The translations under genes and the position numbers were made by a program. The notes under the pieces were generated by a model. The model saw nothing but the letters and a program-made list of their open reading frames with translations. It was not told the origin of the DNA and made no database searches. From Erysipelothrix sp. UBA3383 (GTDB lineage: Bacteria > Bacillota_I > Bacilli_A > Erysipelotrichales > Erysipelotrichaceae): DNA of 15,437 nucleotides. The DNA lies in NCBI GenBank assembly GCA_002358955.1, contig DEPV01000091.1, positions 1 through 15,437 on the forward strand, in the 5' to 3' direction. Below, one piece after another: positions 6,792 through 12,390 of the stretch. Every line of letters starts with the position of its first letter. Within the stretch, counting starts at the first letter, position 1.

Positions 6792-6800
6792 ATTATACCA
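6792..6800 (-). promoter_or_regulatory. Extended -10 promoter before the acidic tail-anchored gene
   Basis: On the minus strand TGGTATAAT (TATAAT at 6792-6797) lies in the 37-base gap after ribU; a TTGAAA occurs upstream but only 14 bases away. The extended -10 could work without a good -35. Transcription would begin near 6785, immediately before the AAGGAG, giving a very short leader for the tail-anchored gene, cmk, der and gpsA. The same TGGTATAAT is found before rpmG. Confidence 0.5.
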
Positions 6801-6805
6801 TAAAA

Positions 6806-7336
6806 CTATTGTTTCAACCTATCAAAAAACGGCTTCAAAATGACAAAGAGTCCCATTAATATGGAGCCTTTAATCAGGTTGAAGGGTAAATATACGGTAT
6901 TTAAAATAGTCCACGCACCCTCATGGCTTAAACCATAAAGTGGAAACGTGACATAGTAGTTAAAAAGATGCATTAAGCCTGCACCAATAAACACGGCAAG
7001 TACACTCATACCAAAAGTTGCGGGTTTTCCCCATTGGCGATAGCGAAATGCTAAAGCAATTGGCATTGAGATAAATACTGCATATGCAAAGTTTGCAATT
7101 TCTCCTACAATCCCTGCATTACGTGAGATAAAGAACACATGTAATAGATTCTTTATAAGTGCAATCATAATAACTGCACCTGGACCAAATAGAGCTCCTC
7201 CAACAATCACTGGAAAATCACTAAAATCAATTTGAAGTGGTGATCCTGCGAGTGGAAACTCAAAGAAAAATAGCACTACTGACAATGTACTGAGAAATGC
7301 TATCTTTACCATTTGGTGTGTATTCGTTTTTTTCAT
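6806..7336 (-). CDS. ribU: Riboflavin ECF transporter S component RibU
   Basis: The 176-residue protein is very hydrophobic with about six membrane helices. It carries the RibU signatures FFEFPL, then LQIDFSDFPVIVGGALFGP, then the IALIKNLLHVFF helix, and ends with a FNLIKGSILMGLFVILK helix. It binds riboflavin in the membrane and works with the shared EcfA/EcfA'/EcfT energising module, which is not in this window. The start chosen is the second of two close ATGs (7334-7336), 8 bases after AGGAGG; the first ATG is only 2 bases from it. The preceding FMN riboswitch confirms the substrate class and indicates repression when FMN is plentiful. The gene ends with no visible terminator, 37 bases before the next gene. 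Confidence 0.94.
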   Translation of the reverse strand: MKKTNTHQMVKIAFLSTLSVVLFFFEFPLAGSPLQIDFSDFPVIVGGALFGPGAVIMIALIKNLLHVFFISRNAGIVGEIANFAYAVFISMPIALAFRYRQWGKPATFGMSVLAVFIGAGLMHLFNYYVTFPLYGLSHEGAWTILNTVYLPFNLIKGSILMGLFVILKPFFDRLKQ

Positions 7337-7344
7337 CTTCATAT

Positions 7345-7379
7345 CCTCCTGTGCGAAAAAAATGATACACTCCAGGAAA
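7345..7379 (-). promoter_or_regulatory. Possible ribosome-site-sequestering hairpin before ribU
   Basis: In the transcript TTTCCTG (from 7373-7379) can pair with CAGGAGG (from 7345-7351) over 7 bases, two of them G-U, with a 21-base loop. The second arm contains the whole ribosome site of ribU, so this pairing would hide it. It lies just downstream of the FMN aptamer and is a plausible translational expression platform. The long loop makes it only moderately stable. Confidence 0.4.
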
Positions 7380-7391
7380 GCATGAAAAAAA

Positions 7392-7510
7392 ACTTCTTCC
7401 ATCCAGACTATACTGTCGGTACTGGAATTTCACCAGTTCAACTTTTATCAAAATTGATAAAAGCTCGTGGACTCTAACCACCGGTCGGGAATTACACCCT
7501 GCCCTGAAGT
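7392..7510 (-). promoter_or_regulatory. FMN riboswitch (RFN element)
   Basis: Read on the minus strand the sequence follows the RFN consensus block by block: AGGGCAGGGTGTAATTCCC, GACCGGTGGTTAGAG, CCACGAGC, a variable stem (CTTTTATCAATTTTGATAAAAG), then ACTGGTGAAATTCCAGTACCG, ACAGTATAGTCTGGATGG and GAAGAAG. The closing stem P1 is ACTTC (7506-7510) with GAAGT (7392-7396). It binds flavin mononucleotide and lowers expression of the downstream riboflavin transporter gene when FMN is abundant. Eight T follow P1 immediately (7385-7392), and the ribU start is 56 bases beyond. Confidence 0.97.
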
Positions 7511-7520
7511 ATTCGTCTTA

Positions 7521-7526
7521 ATTATA
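7521..7526 (-). promoter_or_regulatory. -10 box of the ribU transcript
   Basis: TATAAT on the minus strand lies 11 bases before the first base of the FMN aptamer, the expected place for a promoter whose transcript begins with the riboswitch. No good -35 is visible at 16-18 bases upstream. Confidence 0.55.
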
Positions 7527-7595
7527 GAATGAATGGCATTAATAAGATACCTTTGTACTCTGTTTAAGCCTCAAATCATCACTCATTCCAAGATT

Positions 7596-7626
7596 TCTAG
7601 AGAAAGATGTCTAATATGTCTCTAGA
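7596..7626. repeat. Inverted repeat TCTAGAGA / TCTCTAGA with 15-base spacer
   Basis: TCTAGAGA (7596-7603) and TCTCTAGA (7619-7626) are perfect inverted copies. Neither strand has a T run after the repeat, so it is not a simple terminator. It lies between the efp terminator and the ribU promoter, about 70 bases upstream of that -10 box. The rest of the 130 bases between 7511 and 7640 shows no coding potential. It may be an operator or a remnant; function unknown. Confidence 0.45.
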
Positions 7627-7640
7627 CAGCATATTTTCAC

Positions 7641-7663
7641 AAAAAAGACTCCCTAAGGAGTCT
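7641..7663 (-). terminator. Terminator of efp
   Basis: Minus-strand AGACTCC and GGAGTCT (7657-7663 and 7646-7652) pair perfectly around a 4-base loop and are followed by six T. It lies 23 bases after the efp stop and closes the comG-efp transcript before the ribU unit. Confidence 0.92.
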
Positions 7664-7686
7664 GAATTTAAGATATGAATAATTGC

Positions 7687-8244
7687 TTATGCACGTCCTG
7701 AGTATTTACCATCAGCAGTAGAGATTAAGATAACCTCGCCTTCATCGATAAATAATGGAACACGAACATCAAATCCTGTTTCAACTTTAGCGTTCTTTTG
7801 CGCATTTGTAGCAGTATCACCTTTAACAGCTGGTTCTGCTTCAATAACTTTAAGTGCCATGTTAACTGGTAATGTTACTCCAAGTACTTCTGTTTCGTAG
7901 AAAACAACTGTTACATCAGCATTTTCTTTCATGAAGTTCATTTCCCATTCCAAGCGTGATTTTGGAATTTCAATTTGCTCGTATGTTTCACCATCCATAA
8001 ATACAAGTGCTTCACCTGCATCGTATAGATATTGCATTTCACGACGATCAATCATTGCAGAAACTAATTTGTCTCCACCAATAAATGTGAGTTCAGTAAC
8101 TGAACCTGTACGCATGTTACGTACCTTCGCTTTAATAATCATTTGACGTTGCGCTGTTTTGTTTTGTGATGTATCAAGAACTTGGTATAAGTTTCCTTCA
8201 TAGATAATCGCGTTACCTGATCGTAAATCGTTTGATATAATCAT
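7687..8244 (-). CDS. efp: Elongation factor P with non-canonical tip loop
   Basis: The 185-residue protein helps ribosomes form peptide bonds at consecutive prolines. All three beta domains are present: the N-terminal KOW-like domain, the middle OB domain (MQYLYDAGEALVFMDGETYEQ) and the C-terminal domain with GDTATNAQKNAKVETG and the end TADGKYSGRA. The odd point is the loop that reaches the peptidyl-transferase centre. By alignment with Bacillus EF-P, whose modified residue is Lys32 in VKPGKGAA, this protein reads NKTAQRQ at 28-34, with Gln at position 32 and Arg at 33. GGAGG is 8 bases before the ATG and lies in the last codons of comGG, whose stop is 3 bases upstream. A promoter inside comGG probably also serves it. 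Confidence 0.95.
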   Translation of the reverse strand: MIISNDLRSGNAIIYEGNLYQVLDTSQNKTAQRQMIIKAKVRNMRTGSVTELTFIGGDKLVSAMIDRREMQYLYDAGEALVFMDGETYEQIEIPKSRLEWEMNFMKENADVTVVFYETEVLGVTLPVNMALKVIEAEPAVKGDTATNAQKNAKVETGFDVRVPLFIDEGEVILISTADGKYSGRA

Positions 8245-8247
8245 TGT

Positions 8248-8685
8248 TTATTCCTCCGTTATAGTCTGTATTACACTTCCATCACTAATTATATCATACT
8301 TCATTACATATTCGCTATCCCCAATCACTACTGTTATGACATCTTCATACCGTTGAGTATAAACCTGTTTGTCATTGTAATCAAAATTAAATTCACAAGC
8401 TTCCAAATTTAGATCATCATCTACTTCCCACTCAAAGTCCTCATCATCAAAATCCTCAAACTCATCCTCTTCATAATCAATGTCTTCATCAGTGACCGGT
8501 AAGCAATTATTACGATAATAATTCAATACTTCGTCTTGAATATCCAAACGTTCTTGAACCAAGTTTATGTAATATCTTTTCTGAGTTACACGTGCCCGTT
8601 GAATAACAAGGGCTTGAAACCAGGAAAGAAAACTCAATAAGATACACAAGGTATAAAGAAGGATGCTTCCTTTCTTAGGGTTCAA
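8248..8685 (-). CDS. comGG: ComGG-like minor pseudopilin with acidic insert
   Basis: This seventh gene of the comG-type operon encodes a short basic leader, KKGS, a hydrophobic helix (SILLYTLCILLSFLSWFQAL) and an exposed domain, the layout of ComGG. Sequence identity with known ComGG is not evident, so the name rests on position and layout. Residues about 66-91 hold 19 acidic residues of 26 and no basic ones. The start is uncertain: TTG at 8683-8685 has GAGGT 9 bases upstream and gives a 6-residue leader MNPKKG before the helix; GTG at 8713-8715 and ATG at 8698-8700 are alternatives with weaker ribosome sites. With TTG the gene overlaps comGF by 11 bases. Its last codons carry the efp ribosome site. 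Confidence 0.75.
   Translation of the reverse strand: MNPKKGSILLYTLCILLSFLSWFQALVIQRARVTQKRYYINLVQERLDIQDEVLNYYRNNCLPVTDEDIDYEEDEFEDFDDEDFEWEVDDDLNLEACEFNFDYNDKQVYTQRYEDVITVVIGDSEYVMKYDIISDGSVIQTITEE
8288..8296 (-). promoter_or_regulatory. Extended -10 promoter for efp inside comGG
   Basis: TGATATAAT on the minus strand (TATAAT at 8288-8293 with the TG extension) lies in the last codons of comGG. Transcription would begin near 8281, about 37 bases before the efp ATG and including its GGAGG. The -35 region is poor, which is tolerated with an extended -10. This would let efp be expressed when the competence genes are silent. Confidence 0.5.
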
Positions 8686-9037
8686 GACAAAATACCTCAT
8701 CTTTAATAAACACACTCAAACACCCTTCATGATTTGCAACTTGGTCCACATCAAAGAGTAAGATTTCATAACCCGGTGTTTTGACAAGTCGATTACGATC
8801 AAAATAAATGCTGTAGGTTTGATGATTATAAGAGTATTGAATCGAATGATCCACTACTTGAGGATTTCCTACTGTTTGCATCAAGTAGCGATATTGAAAT
8901 TTAAAAACCTCAAATTGTTCTAATCCAAGATCCTCATGGGCGATCATATTGCGTAATATTCCTAATGATAAAAGAAGAATTAGAGGTGTTAGTAATAAAA
9001 CAATCAAAACCTCTACTAAAGTGAATCCTTGTTTCAT
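8675..9037 (-). CDS. comGF: ComGF-like minor pseudopilin
   Basis: The 120-residue protein begins MKQGFTLVEVLIVLLL, a class III prepilin signal: cleavage expected after Gly4, Phe at +1, Glu at +5, then a hydrophobic helix to about residue 28. The following domain has the spacing and the IYFDRNRLVKTPGYEILL stretch that resembles the IRFDIY....I.K..G..PIL part of Bacillus ComGF. It should be processed by a prepilin peptidase (not in this window) and placed in the competence pseudopilus at the membrane. Its ATG overlaps the TGA of the small comGE-like gene as ATGA; GGTGG lies 6 bases upstream. Its end overlaps comGG. Confidence 0.82.
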   Translation of the reverse strand: MKQGFTLVEVLIVLLLTPLILLLSLGILRNMIAHEDLGLEQFEVFKFQYRYLMQTVGNPQVVDHSIQYSYNHQTYSIYFDRNRLVKTPGYEILLFDVDQVANHEGCLSVFIKDEVFCLEP

Positions 9038-9123
9038 GAATATACCACCAGCAATAAATGAATCATCATCATAAAGACAAACATCGCAAGTACCAATTCT
9101 ACCAATGTAAATCCATCATTCAC
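9034..9123 (-). CDS. comGE: Miniature ComGE-like pseudopilin, 29 residues, no head domain
   Basis: Between comGD and comGF a 30-codon frame starts at GTG (9121-9123) and ends with TGA (9034-9036). It encodes MNDGFTLVELVLAMFVFM then MMIHLLLVVYS. This is a full class III prepilin signal (Gly4|Phe, Glu at +5) and one membrane helix, with nothing after it. The start overlaps the comGD stop by 8 bases and the stop overlaps the comGF ATG by 4 bases, so both joints fit a translated gene. The order GD-GE-GF matches the Bacillus operon, where ComGE has a head of roughly 85 further residues. The ribosome site is weak (GGGA about 10 bases upstream), so translation probably depends on coupling. Whether it is a functional helix-only pilin or a reduced relic cannot be decided here. 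Confidence 0.72.
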   Translation of the reverse strand: MNDGFTLVELVLAMFVFMMMIHLLLVVYS

Positions 9124-9406
9124 AATAATAACGTCCCATTCCTAATTGGAAGACACAACGTTTATTGTTAAAAGTAATACTTTGAGCTTGGTTGATATTA
9201 GCGCGATGATTAAAGCTCAAGGTGTGATTCATACTTTGAGTAGAATACGTTGCCATTGCTTTTAACTGTAAATCAGTAGCATTTAAAAACCCATCACTTT
9301 GAGACAGAATCACTGGTACACCAATAATCAAAGTTAAAAGACTAATCAAACTCATCACCAAGACCATTTCAACCATCGTAAACCCACTATTGTACGGCTT
9401 GCCCAT
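9116..9406 (-). CDS. comGD: ComGD-like minor pseudopilin
   Basis: The protein has the prepilin signal NSG|FTMVEMVLVMSLISLL and ends CVFQLGMGRYYCE, which resembles the YLGSGRV end of Bacillus ComGD. Chosen start is ATG at 9404-9406, giving 96 residues with an 8-residue leader; AAGGAAGG lies upstream but 12-13 bases away. An in-frame ATG at 9431-9433 would add nine residues and has no ribosome site. Either way the start lies inside the end of comGC (20- or 47-base overlap) and the stop overlaps the comGE-like start by 8 bases. It is a membrane-inserted minor subunit expected to be processed by the prepilin peptidase. Confidence 0.82.
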   Translation of the reverse strand: MGKPYNSGFTMVEMVLVMSLISLLTLIIGVPVILSQSDGFLNATDLQLKAMATYSTQSMNHTLSFNHRANINQAQSITFNNKRCVFQLGMGRYYCE

Positions 9407-9677
9407 TGCTGATTGAAATCCTTCCTTGATCATGACATAGCGTTTGTCTTTGTGTAATTAAGCCATCATCAACCAGTTGTTGGGTATCGGTTGGTACTGC
9501 ATCATTTTTGAGTTGATATTGAAGTATAGCAGCATCAACAATTTTAAGTTGCGCATCACACCCCTTATCATTTACAATCTTCATTGTTTTCTGGATATTG
9601 GGTAAAGTCAGTAGAAAAATAATCACAATAACACTCATAACCAAAACCATTTCAATTAACGTAAATCCTTTCTTCAT
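9387..9677 (-). CDS. comGC: ComGC, major competence pseudopilin
   Basis: The 96-residue protein begins MKKGFTLIEMVLVMSVIVII: cleavage after Gly4, Phe +1, Glu +5, then the helix to about residue 25. The rest follows ComGC closely, with LPNIQKTMKIVNDKGCDAQL, a helix, VPTDTQQLVDDGLI and TLC near the end. The two cysteines (KGC and TLC) match those that form the disulfide in Bacillus ComGC. It is the main fibre subunit for DNA uptake. Start fixed by GGAGG 4 bases before ATG at 9675-9677; that ATG overlaps the comGB TGA by 4 bases. Length is nearly the same as the 98 residues in Bacillus. Confidence 0.93.
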   Translation of the reverse strand: MKKGFTLIEMVLVMSVIVIIFLLTLPNIQKTMKIVNDKGCDAQLKIVDAAILQYQLKNDAVPTDTQQLVDDGLITQRQTLCHDQGRISISNGQAVQ

Positions 9678-10636
9678 AAAACCTCCAAGACCTGTAAAGG
9701 CAGATATAAAACAGAATAGAATATAGCAACAATAACAATCAGAAAACAAAAGACAGCAGTTTTTAAAGCCAATGAAAACTTATTAATATCACGTTGGATT
9801 TCTACTTCCATCAACTGACAATAACGTTGTAAATACAACTTCAGATCAGCATGATGATATCCCATCTTCATAAAATCTATCATCGTATCATCAAAGAACT
9901 CAAGGTCCATTGCAACATGAAGTGCAAGCCCTTGATCCAGCTGACTTTCAACATGATATGACAACCACTTATTGATGACTCCTACTGATGATGTTCTTAG
10001 AAACGAAACCATATTACTGGTTTTCATATCAAACTGCAGAAATAAATTCATCATCATGCTGTATTGATACGAGATTAATCGCTTGTAAGCTTTCGAATGT
10101 TGGGTAAGAAATACATTCAACAAGACACGATTATCATGAGATTGAATGAGTAAGAGTGTAATGATGAGTAGAATAACAATCGTATTAAATAGACTCAATA
10201 TCATTTTAATAAAGAAAACATAAGTTTTAAGTTGTGTAACATCACTTCCAAAGTCACTAAGGAGTGACCTTATTCCAGGTTCAAAGCGATACAGAAAGAA
10301 ATAGGACAATGCAATTCCCATTAACAATAAAAGTAAACTGTACATCAGTTTTGAAGCAATCTTTTGAAAGAGTTCTTTGGTAAATTGATGATAATGGTAT
10401 AAAAACTCTAAAGTTTGTAACGGTGGTAATAACTGAAGTAAGTCAGGTGCCGTCTTGGGATAGGTTTGAATAATAAAATCCTCAAAATTAAGTTCCATTT
10501 CAAAGTGCTCAAAAGAGACCCCATGACCCATGTAGTTGATCATCTTTTCAATCTTTTGATGATGTTGATGCCTTGTGTAGTATTGTTTGAATTGCTTTGT
10601 AATCCGCTGTTTTATAGTGCACACGTACGCTTTCAT
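9674..10636 (-). CDS. comGB: ComGB, pseudopilus platform membrane protein
   Basis: The 320-residue protein matches the GspF/PilC/ComGB platform family in length and layout: a cytosolic N-terminal part, a hydrophobic pair near residues 97-120 and 140-165, a second helical repeat, and a final helix (AVFCFLIVIVAIFYSVLYLPL) near the C-terminus. The repeat is visible as GHGVSFEHFEMEL and LDQGLALHVAMDLEFFD. It anchors the ATPase and guides pilin assembly. Start is ATG at 10634-10636 with GGAGGT 5 bases upstream; this lies inside comGA, giving an 89-base overlap. The end overlaps comGC as ATGA. Confidence 0.9.
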   Translation of the reverse strand: MKAYVCTIKQRITKQFKQYYTRHQHHQKIEKMINYMGHGVSFEHFEMELNFEDFIIQTYPKTAPDLLQLLPPLQTLEFLYHYHQFTKELFQKIASKLMYSLLLLLMGIALSYFFLYRFEPGIRSLLSDFGSDVTQLKTYVFFIKMILSLFNTIVILLIITLLLIQSHDNRVLLNVFLTQHSKAYKRLISYQYSMMMNLFLQFDMKTSNMVSFLRTSSVGVINKWLSYHVESQLDQGLALHVAMDLEFFDDTMIDFMKMGYHHADLKLYLQRYCQLMEVEIQRDINKFSLALKTAVFCFLIVIVAIFYSVLYLPLQVLEVL

Positions 10637-11447
10637 CCACGACCTCCATTTCCTGATACACAACCGCCTGCAAACACGTACTGAGCTCATATTGACTCAC
10701 ACCAAGGTCTAAGAGTCGGTGAACCGTTGATTCAATCGAACTGGAGTGAATGGTACTCAAGACAAGATGACCCGATAACCCACAGCGTATGCACTGTTTT
10801 AAATCTTGTTCGGAACGAATTTCTCCCAGTACGATAACATCCGGATCATGACGCAACAACTGGTTTAATCCCGTCTCAAAGGTTAAATTCTGATGTTCGT
10901 TTAATTCCAATTGAATGCAAAATGGATGGATTGTTTCAATTGGATTTTCCAGGGTGAAGATTTGTGAGTTTTCAAGAGTTTTTAAGGCATTGAACATGGT
11001 CGTAGTTTTACCACTACCAGTCATTCCTGAGAAAAGAACAACACCATGGCGTTTCTGAATGGCGTTTTTAATAAACCTACGAGTCACCGGTTTCAATACA
11101 GATTGTTCTAAAGTATCAATGGCATTCATGTTTAGAATACGCAGGACACCATGTTTACGTAGTGGTGTTTCAAGTGCTGCAAAACGAAGATGGTATTCAA
11201 TCCCTTCAATCATGTAAGTAAAGGATCCACTTTGAGGTTGGGTCCCTTTTGATAGGTCAAAGCCGGCTTTAAATCGCAAGTATTCATAACATGCACCTAA
11301 AGACACATCTTCAATTACATTGAGATTCAGTTTATGCCGACGAAGCAGAAGTTTGGGTGTTTCACCAATATCAAAATGCAAGTCGCTGACCTGGTGTCGA
11401 ATTGCATCGTGCATTAATGTATCAAAGTATTGTTCTATCTTTACCAT
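10548..11447 (-). CDS. comGA: ComGA, pseudopilus assembly ATPase
   Basis: The 299-residue protein is a GspE/PilB-type secretion ATPase that powers assembly of the competence pseudopilus at the inner face of the membrane. Seen are SDLHF in the N-terminal domain (21-25), Walker A GMTGSGKT (141-148), the Asp box as ENPIE (167-171; usually EDP), Walker B DVIVLGE (203-209) and the His box STIHS (231-235). It is shorter than the 356 residues of Bacillus ComGA and has no tetracysteine zinc motif. First gene of the operon. The ribosome site is weak (TTAAGAGC directly before ATG) and no vegetative promoter is evident in the 44 bases between it and the preceding terminator. It overlaps comGB by 89 bases. 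Confidence 0.94.
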   Translation of the reverse strand: MVKIEQYFDTLMHDAIRHQVSDLHFDIGETPKLLLRRHKLNLNVIEDVSLGACYEYLRFKAGFDLSKGTQPQSGSFTYMIEGIEYHLRFAALETPLRKHGVLRILNMNAIDTLEQSVLKPVTRRFIKNAIQKRHGVVLFSGMTGSGKTTTMFNALKTLENSQIFTLENPIETIHPFCIQLELNEHQNLTFETGLNQLLRHDPDVIVLGEIRSEQDLKQCIRCGLSGHLVLSTIHSSSIESTVHRLLDLGVSQYELSTCLQAVVYQEMEVVDESVRVHYKTADYKAIQTILHKASTSSKD

Positions 11448-11491
11448 GCTCTTAATTAAGACACAATTGAATAAAGTCCTAAGGAAAGACG

Positions 11492-11519
11492 AAAAAAAAC
11501 GCTAAAGTTTAATTTAGCG
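11492..11519 (-). terminator. Terminator of the YqgX-like hydrolase gene
   Basis: Minus-strand CGCTAAA and TTTAGCG (11513-11519 and 11500-11506) pair across a 6-base loop and run into eight T. It is 7 bases after the hydrolase stop and 44 bases before comGA, so it should separate the competence operon from the upstream genes. Confidence 0.9.
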
Positions 11520-11526
11520 CTTTAAT

Positions 11527-12171
11527 TTAAAGTCCGCGTTGTTGGCGAACGTATTGAATATAAGGGTTGTTTTTAATTTCAGTTTGAAGACTAGTCTTTT
11601 GACCATGGCCTGAATAGATTGTAAAGTCATCATTTGGAAAACGGGTAATGAAACGTTCAATGGAATCAAGCATGACATCTTGACTTCCAGTTACAAGATC
11701 CATACGGCCGACTCCATTTTTAAACAGAAAATCACCACAGAACAAGTCCTGATCAAAAAGGAAACTTTGAAGTCCTGAAGTGTGTCCTGGTGTGTCCATG
11801 ATTTCAAATTCAAAGGATCCAATCTTTTTTAAACCAGCATTTAAATCCAGTGTATTGATGTTCAGAGATAATGGTGTTCCGATCATGCTAGAAAGATTCA
11901 ATGCTGGATCTGCAAGAAATTTCTTTTCTAAAGGGTTGATGTAGACCGGCACATCGTAATGTTCTAGTAAGGTTTCAATCCCTGCAATATGATCAATGTG
12001 ACCATGTGTTAAAAGAATTCCAATCAGCTTATCATCTGCAAGTGTGTTTTGAATTCTATTGAATTCACCTGTCGTAGTAAAGCTGGGATCAATGATTAAA
12101 GCTTCTTGATTAAGACTTAAAATGTATGTATTGGTGTCCAGTGGACCCATGACAAATTTATGTATTTTCAT
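11527..12171 (-). CDS. MBL-fold metallo-hydrolase (YqgX-type, glyoxalase II-like)
   Basis: The 214-residue cytosolic protein has the full metal-binding set of the metallo-beta-lactamase fold: THGHIDH (His56, His58, Asp60, His61), His130 in TPGHTSG, Asp147 in FCGDFLF and His189 in YSGHG. It resembles Bacillus YqgX, a small glyoxalase II-like hydrolase that likewise lies near comG; probable substrates are glutathione- or bacillithiol-type thioesters, but that is inferred. The ATG at 12169-12171 sits only 9 bases after the rpmG terminator and its ribosome site (AAGAT) is poor, so expression may rely on read-through. A terminator follows the stop. Confidence 0.88.
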   Translation of the reverse strand: MKIHKFVMGPLDTNTYILSLNQEALIIDPSFTTTGEFNRIQNTLADDKLIGILLTHGHIDHIAGIETLLEHYDVPVYINPLEKKFLADPALNLSSMIGTPLSLNINTLDLNAGLKKIGSFEFEIMDTPGHTSGLQSFLFDQDLFCGDFLFKNGVGRMDLVTGSQDVMLDSIERFITRFPNDDFTIYSGHGQKTSLQTEIKNNPYIQYVRQQRGL

Positions 12172-12179
12172 AGTATCTT

Positions 12180-12207
12180 AAAAAAAAATAAGCCTTGCGA
12201 CTTATTT
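12180..12207 (-). terminator. Terminator of rpmG, overlapping its stop codon
   Basis: Minus-strand AAATAAGTC (12199-12207) pairs with GGCTTATTT (12186-12194) over nine positions around a GCAA tetraloop, followed by a run of T. The stem includes the rpmG TAA stop (12202-12204), so a ribosome finishing translation would sit on the stem. Confidence 0.85.
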
Positions 12208-12351
12208 CTTTTCCTTATGTAATGTATGTTTCTTATCACGTGGACAGTACTTGTTGACTTCCATACGCTCTAATTGAACTTTTTTATTACGTGTAAAGTT
12301 GTAGTTTTCTTCTTTGCACTCTTGGCAAACTAATACAGCTTGTGTTCTCAT
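12202..12351 (-). CDS. rpmG: 50S ribosomal protein L33
   Basis: A 49-residue frame, too short for most ORF scans, starts at ATG 12349-12351, 8 bases after GGAGG, and ends TAA at 12202-12204. The protein MRTQAVLVCQECKEENYNF..., with NKKVQLERMEVNKYCPRDK and the ending HTLHKEKK, is the ribosomal L33 pattern. Cys9 and Cys12 (CQEC) with Cys36 mark the zinc-binding form. It is a structural protein of the large subunit. It has its own promoter overlapping the PBP stop codon, and a terminator that overlaps its own stop. Confidence 0.95.
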   Translation of the reverse strand: MRTQAVLVCQECKEENYNFTRNKKVQLERMEVNKYCPRDKKHTLHKEKK

Positions 12352-12390
12352 CTTACGACCTCCATATTTGACATTATATTTTGCTAAATT

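Noticed and set aside
7337..7402. Longer N-terminus for RibU
   Set aside because: It would extend translation back through the AGGAGG and the riboswitch expression platform; the family start is MKK just after it.
7260..7481. A 73-codon minus-strand frame across the FMN riboswitch and ribU start
   Set aside because: It reads through a conserved structured RNA and the ribU start in another frame; no ribosome site.
9034..9123. The small comGE frame as a frameshift fragment of a longer gene
   Set aside because: The sequence directly after its stop is the start of comGF, and no head domain is left in any frame between comGD and comGF, so a simple frameshift does not explain it.
9678..9749. Longer N-terminus for ComGC
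   Set aside because: A prepilin leader is short; MKKG at 9677 has GGAGG directly upstream and matches the family.
10637..10690. Longer N-terminus for ComGB
   Set aside because: The extra 18 residues are Arg/Cys-rich, encoded inside comGA without a ribosome site; ATG at 10636 has GGAGGT at 5 bases.
11466..11476. A GAATA core resembling the streptococcal competence box TACGAATA before comGA
   Set aside because: It matches only 5 of 8 bases and is on the plus strand, opposite to comG transcription.
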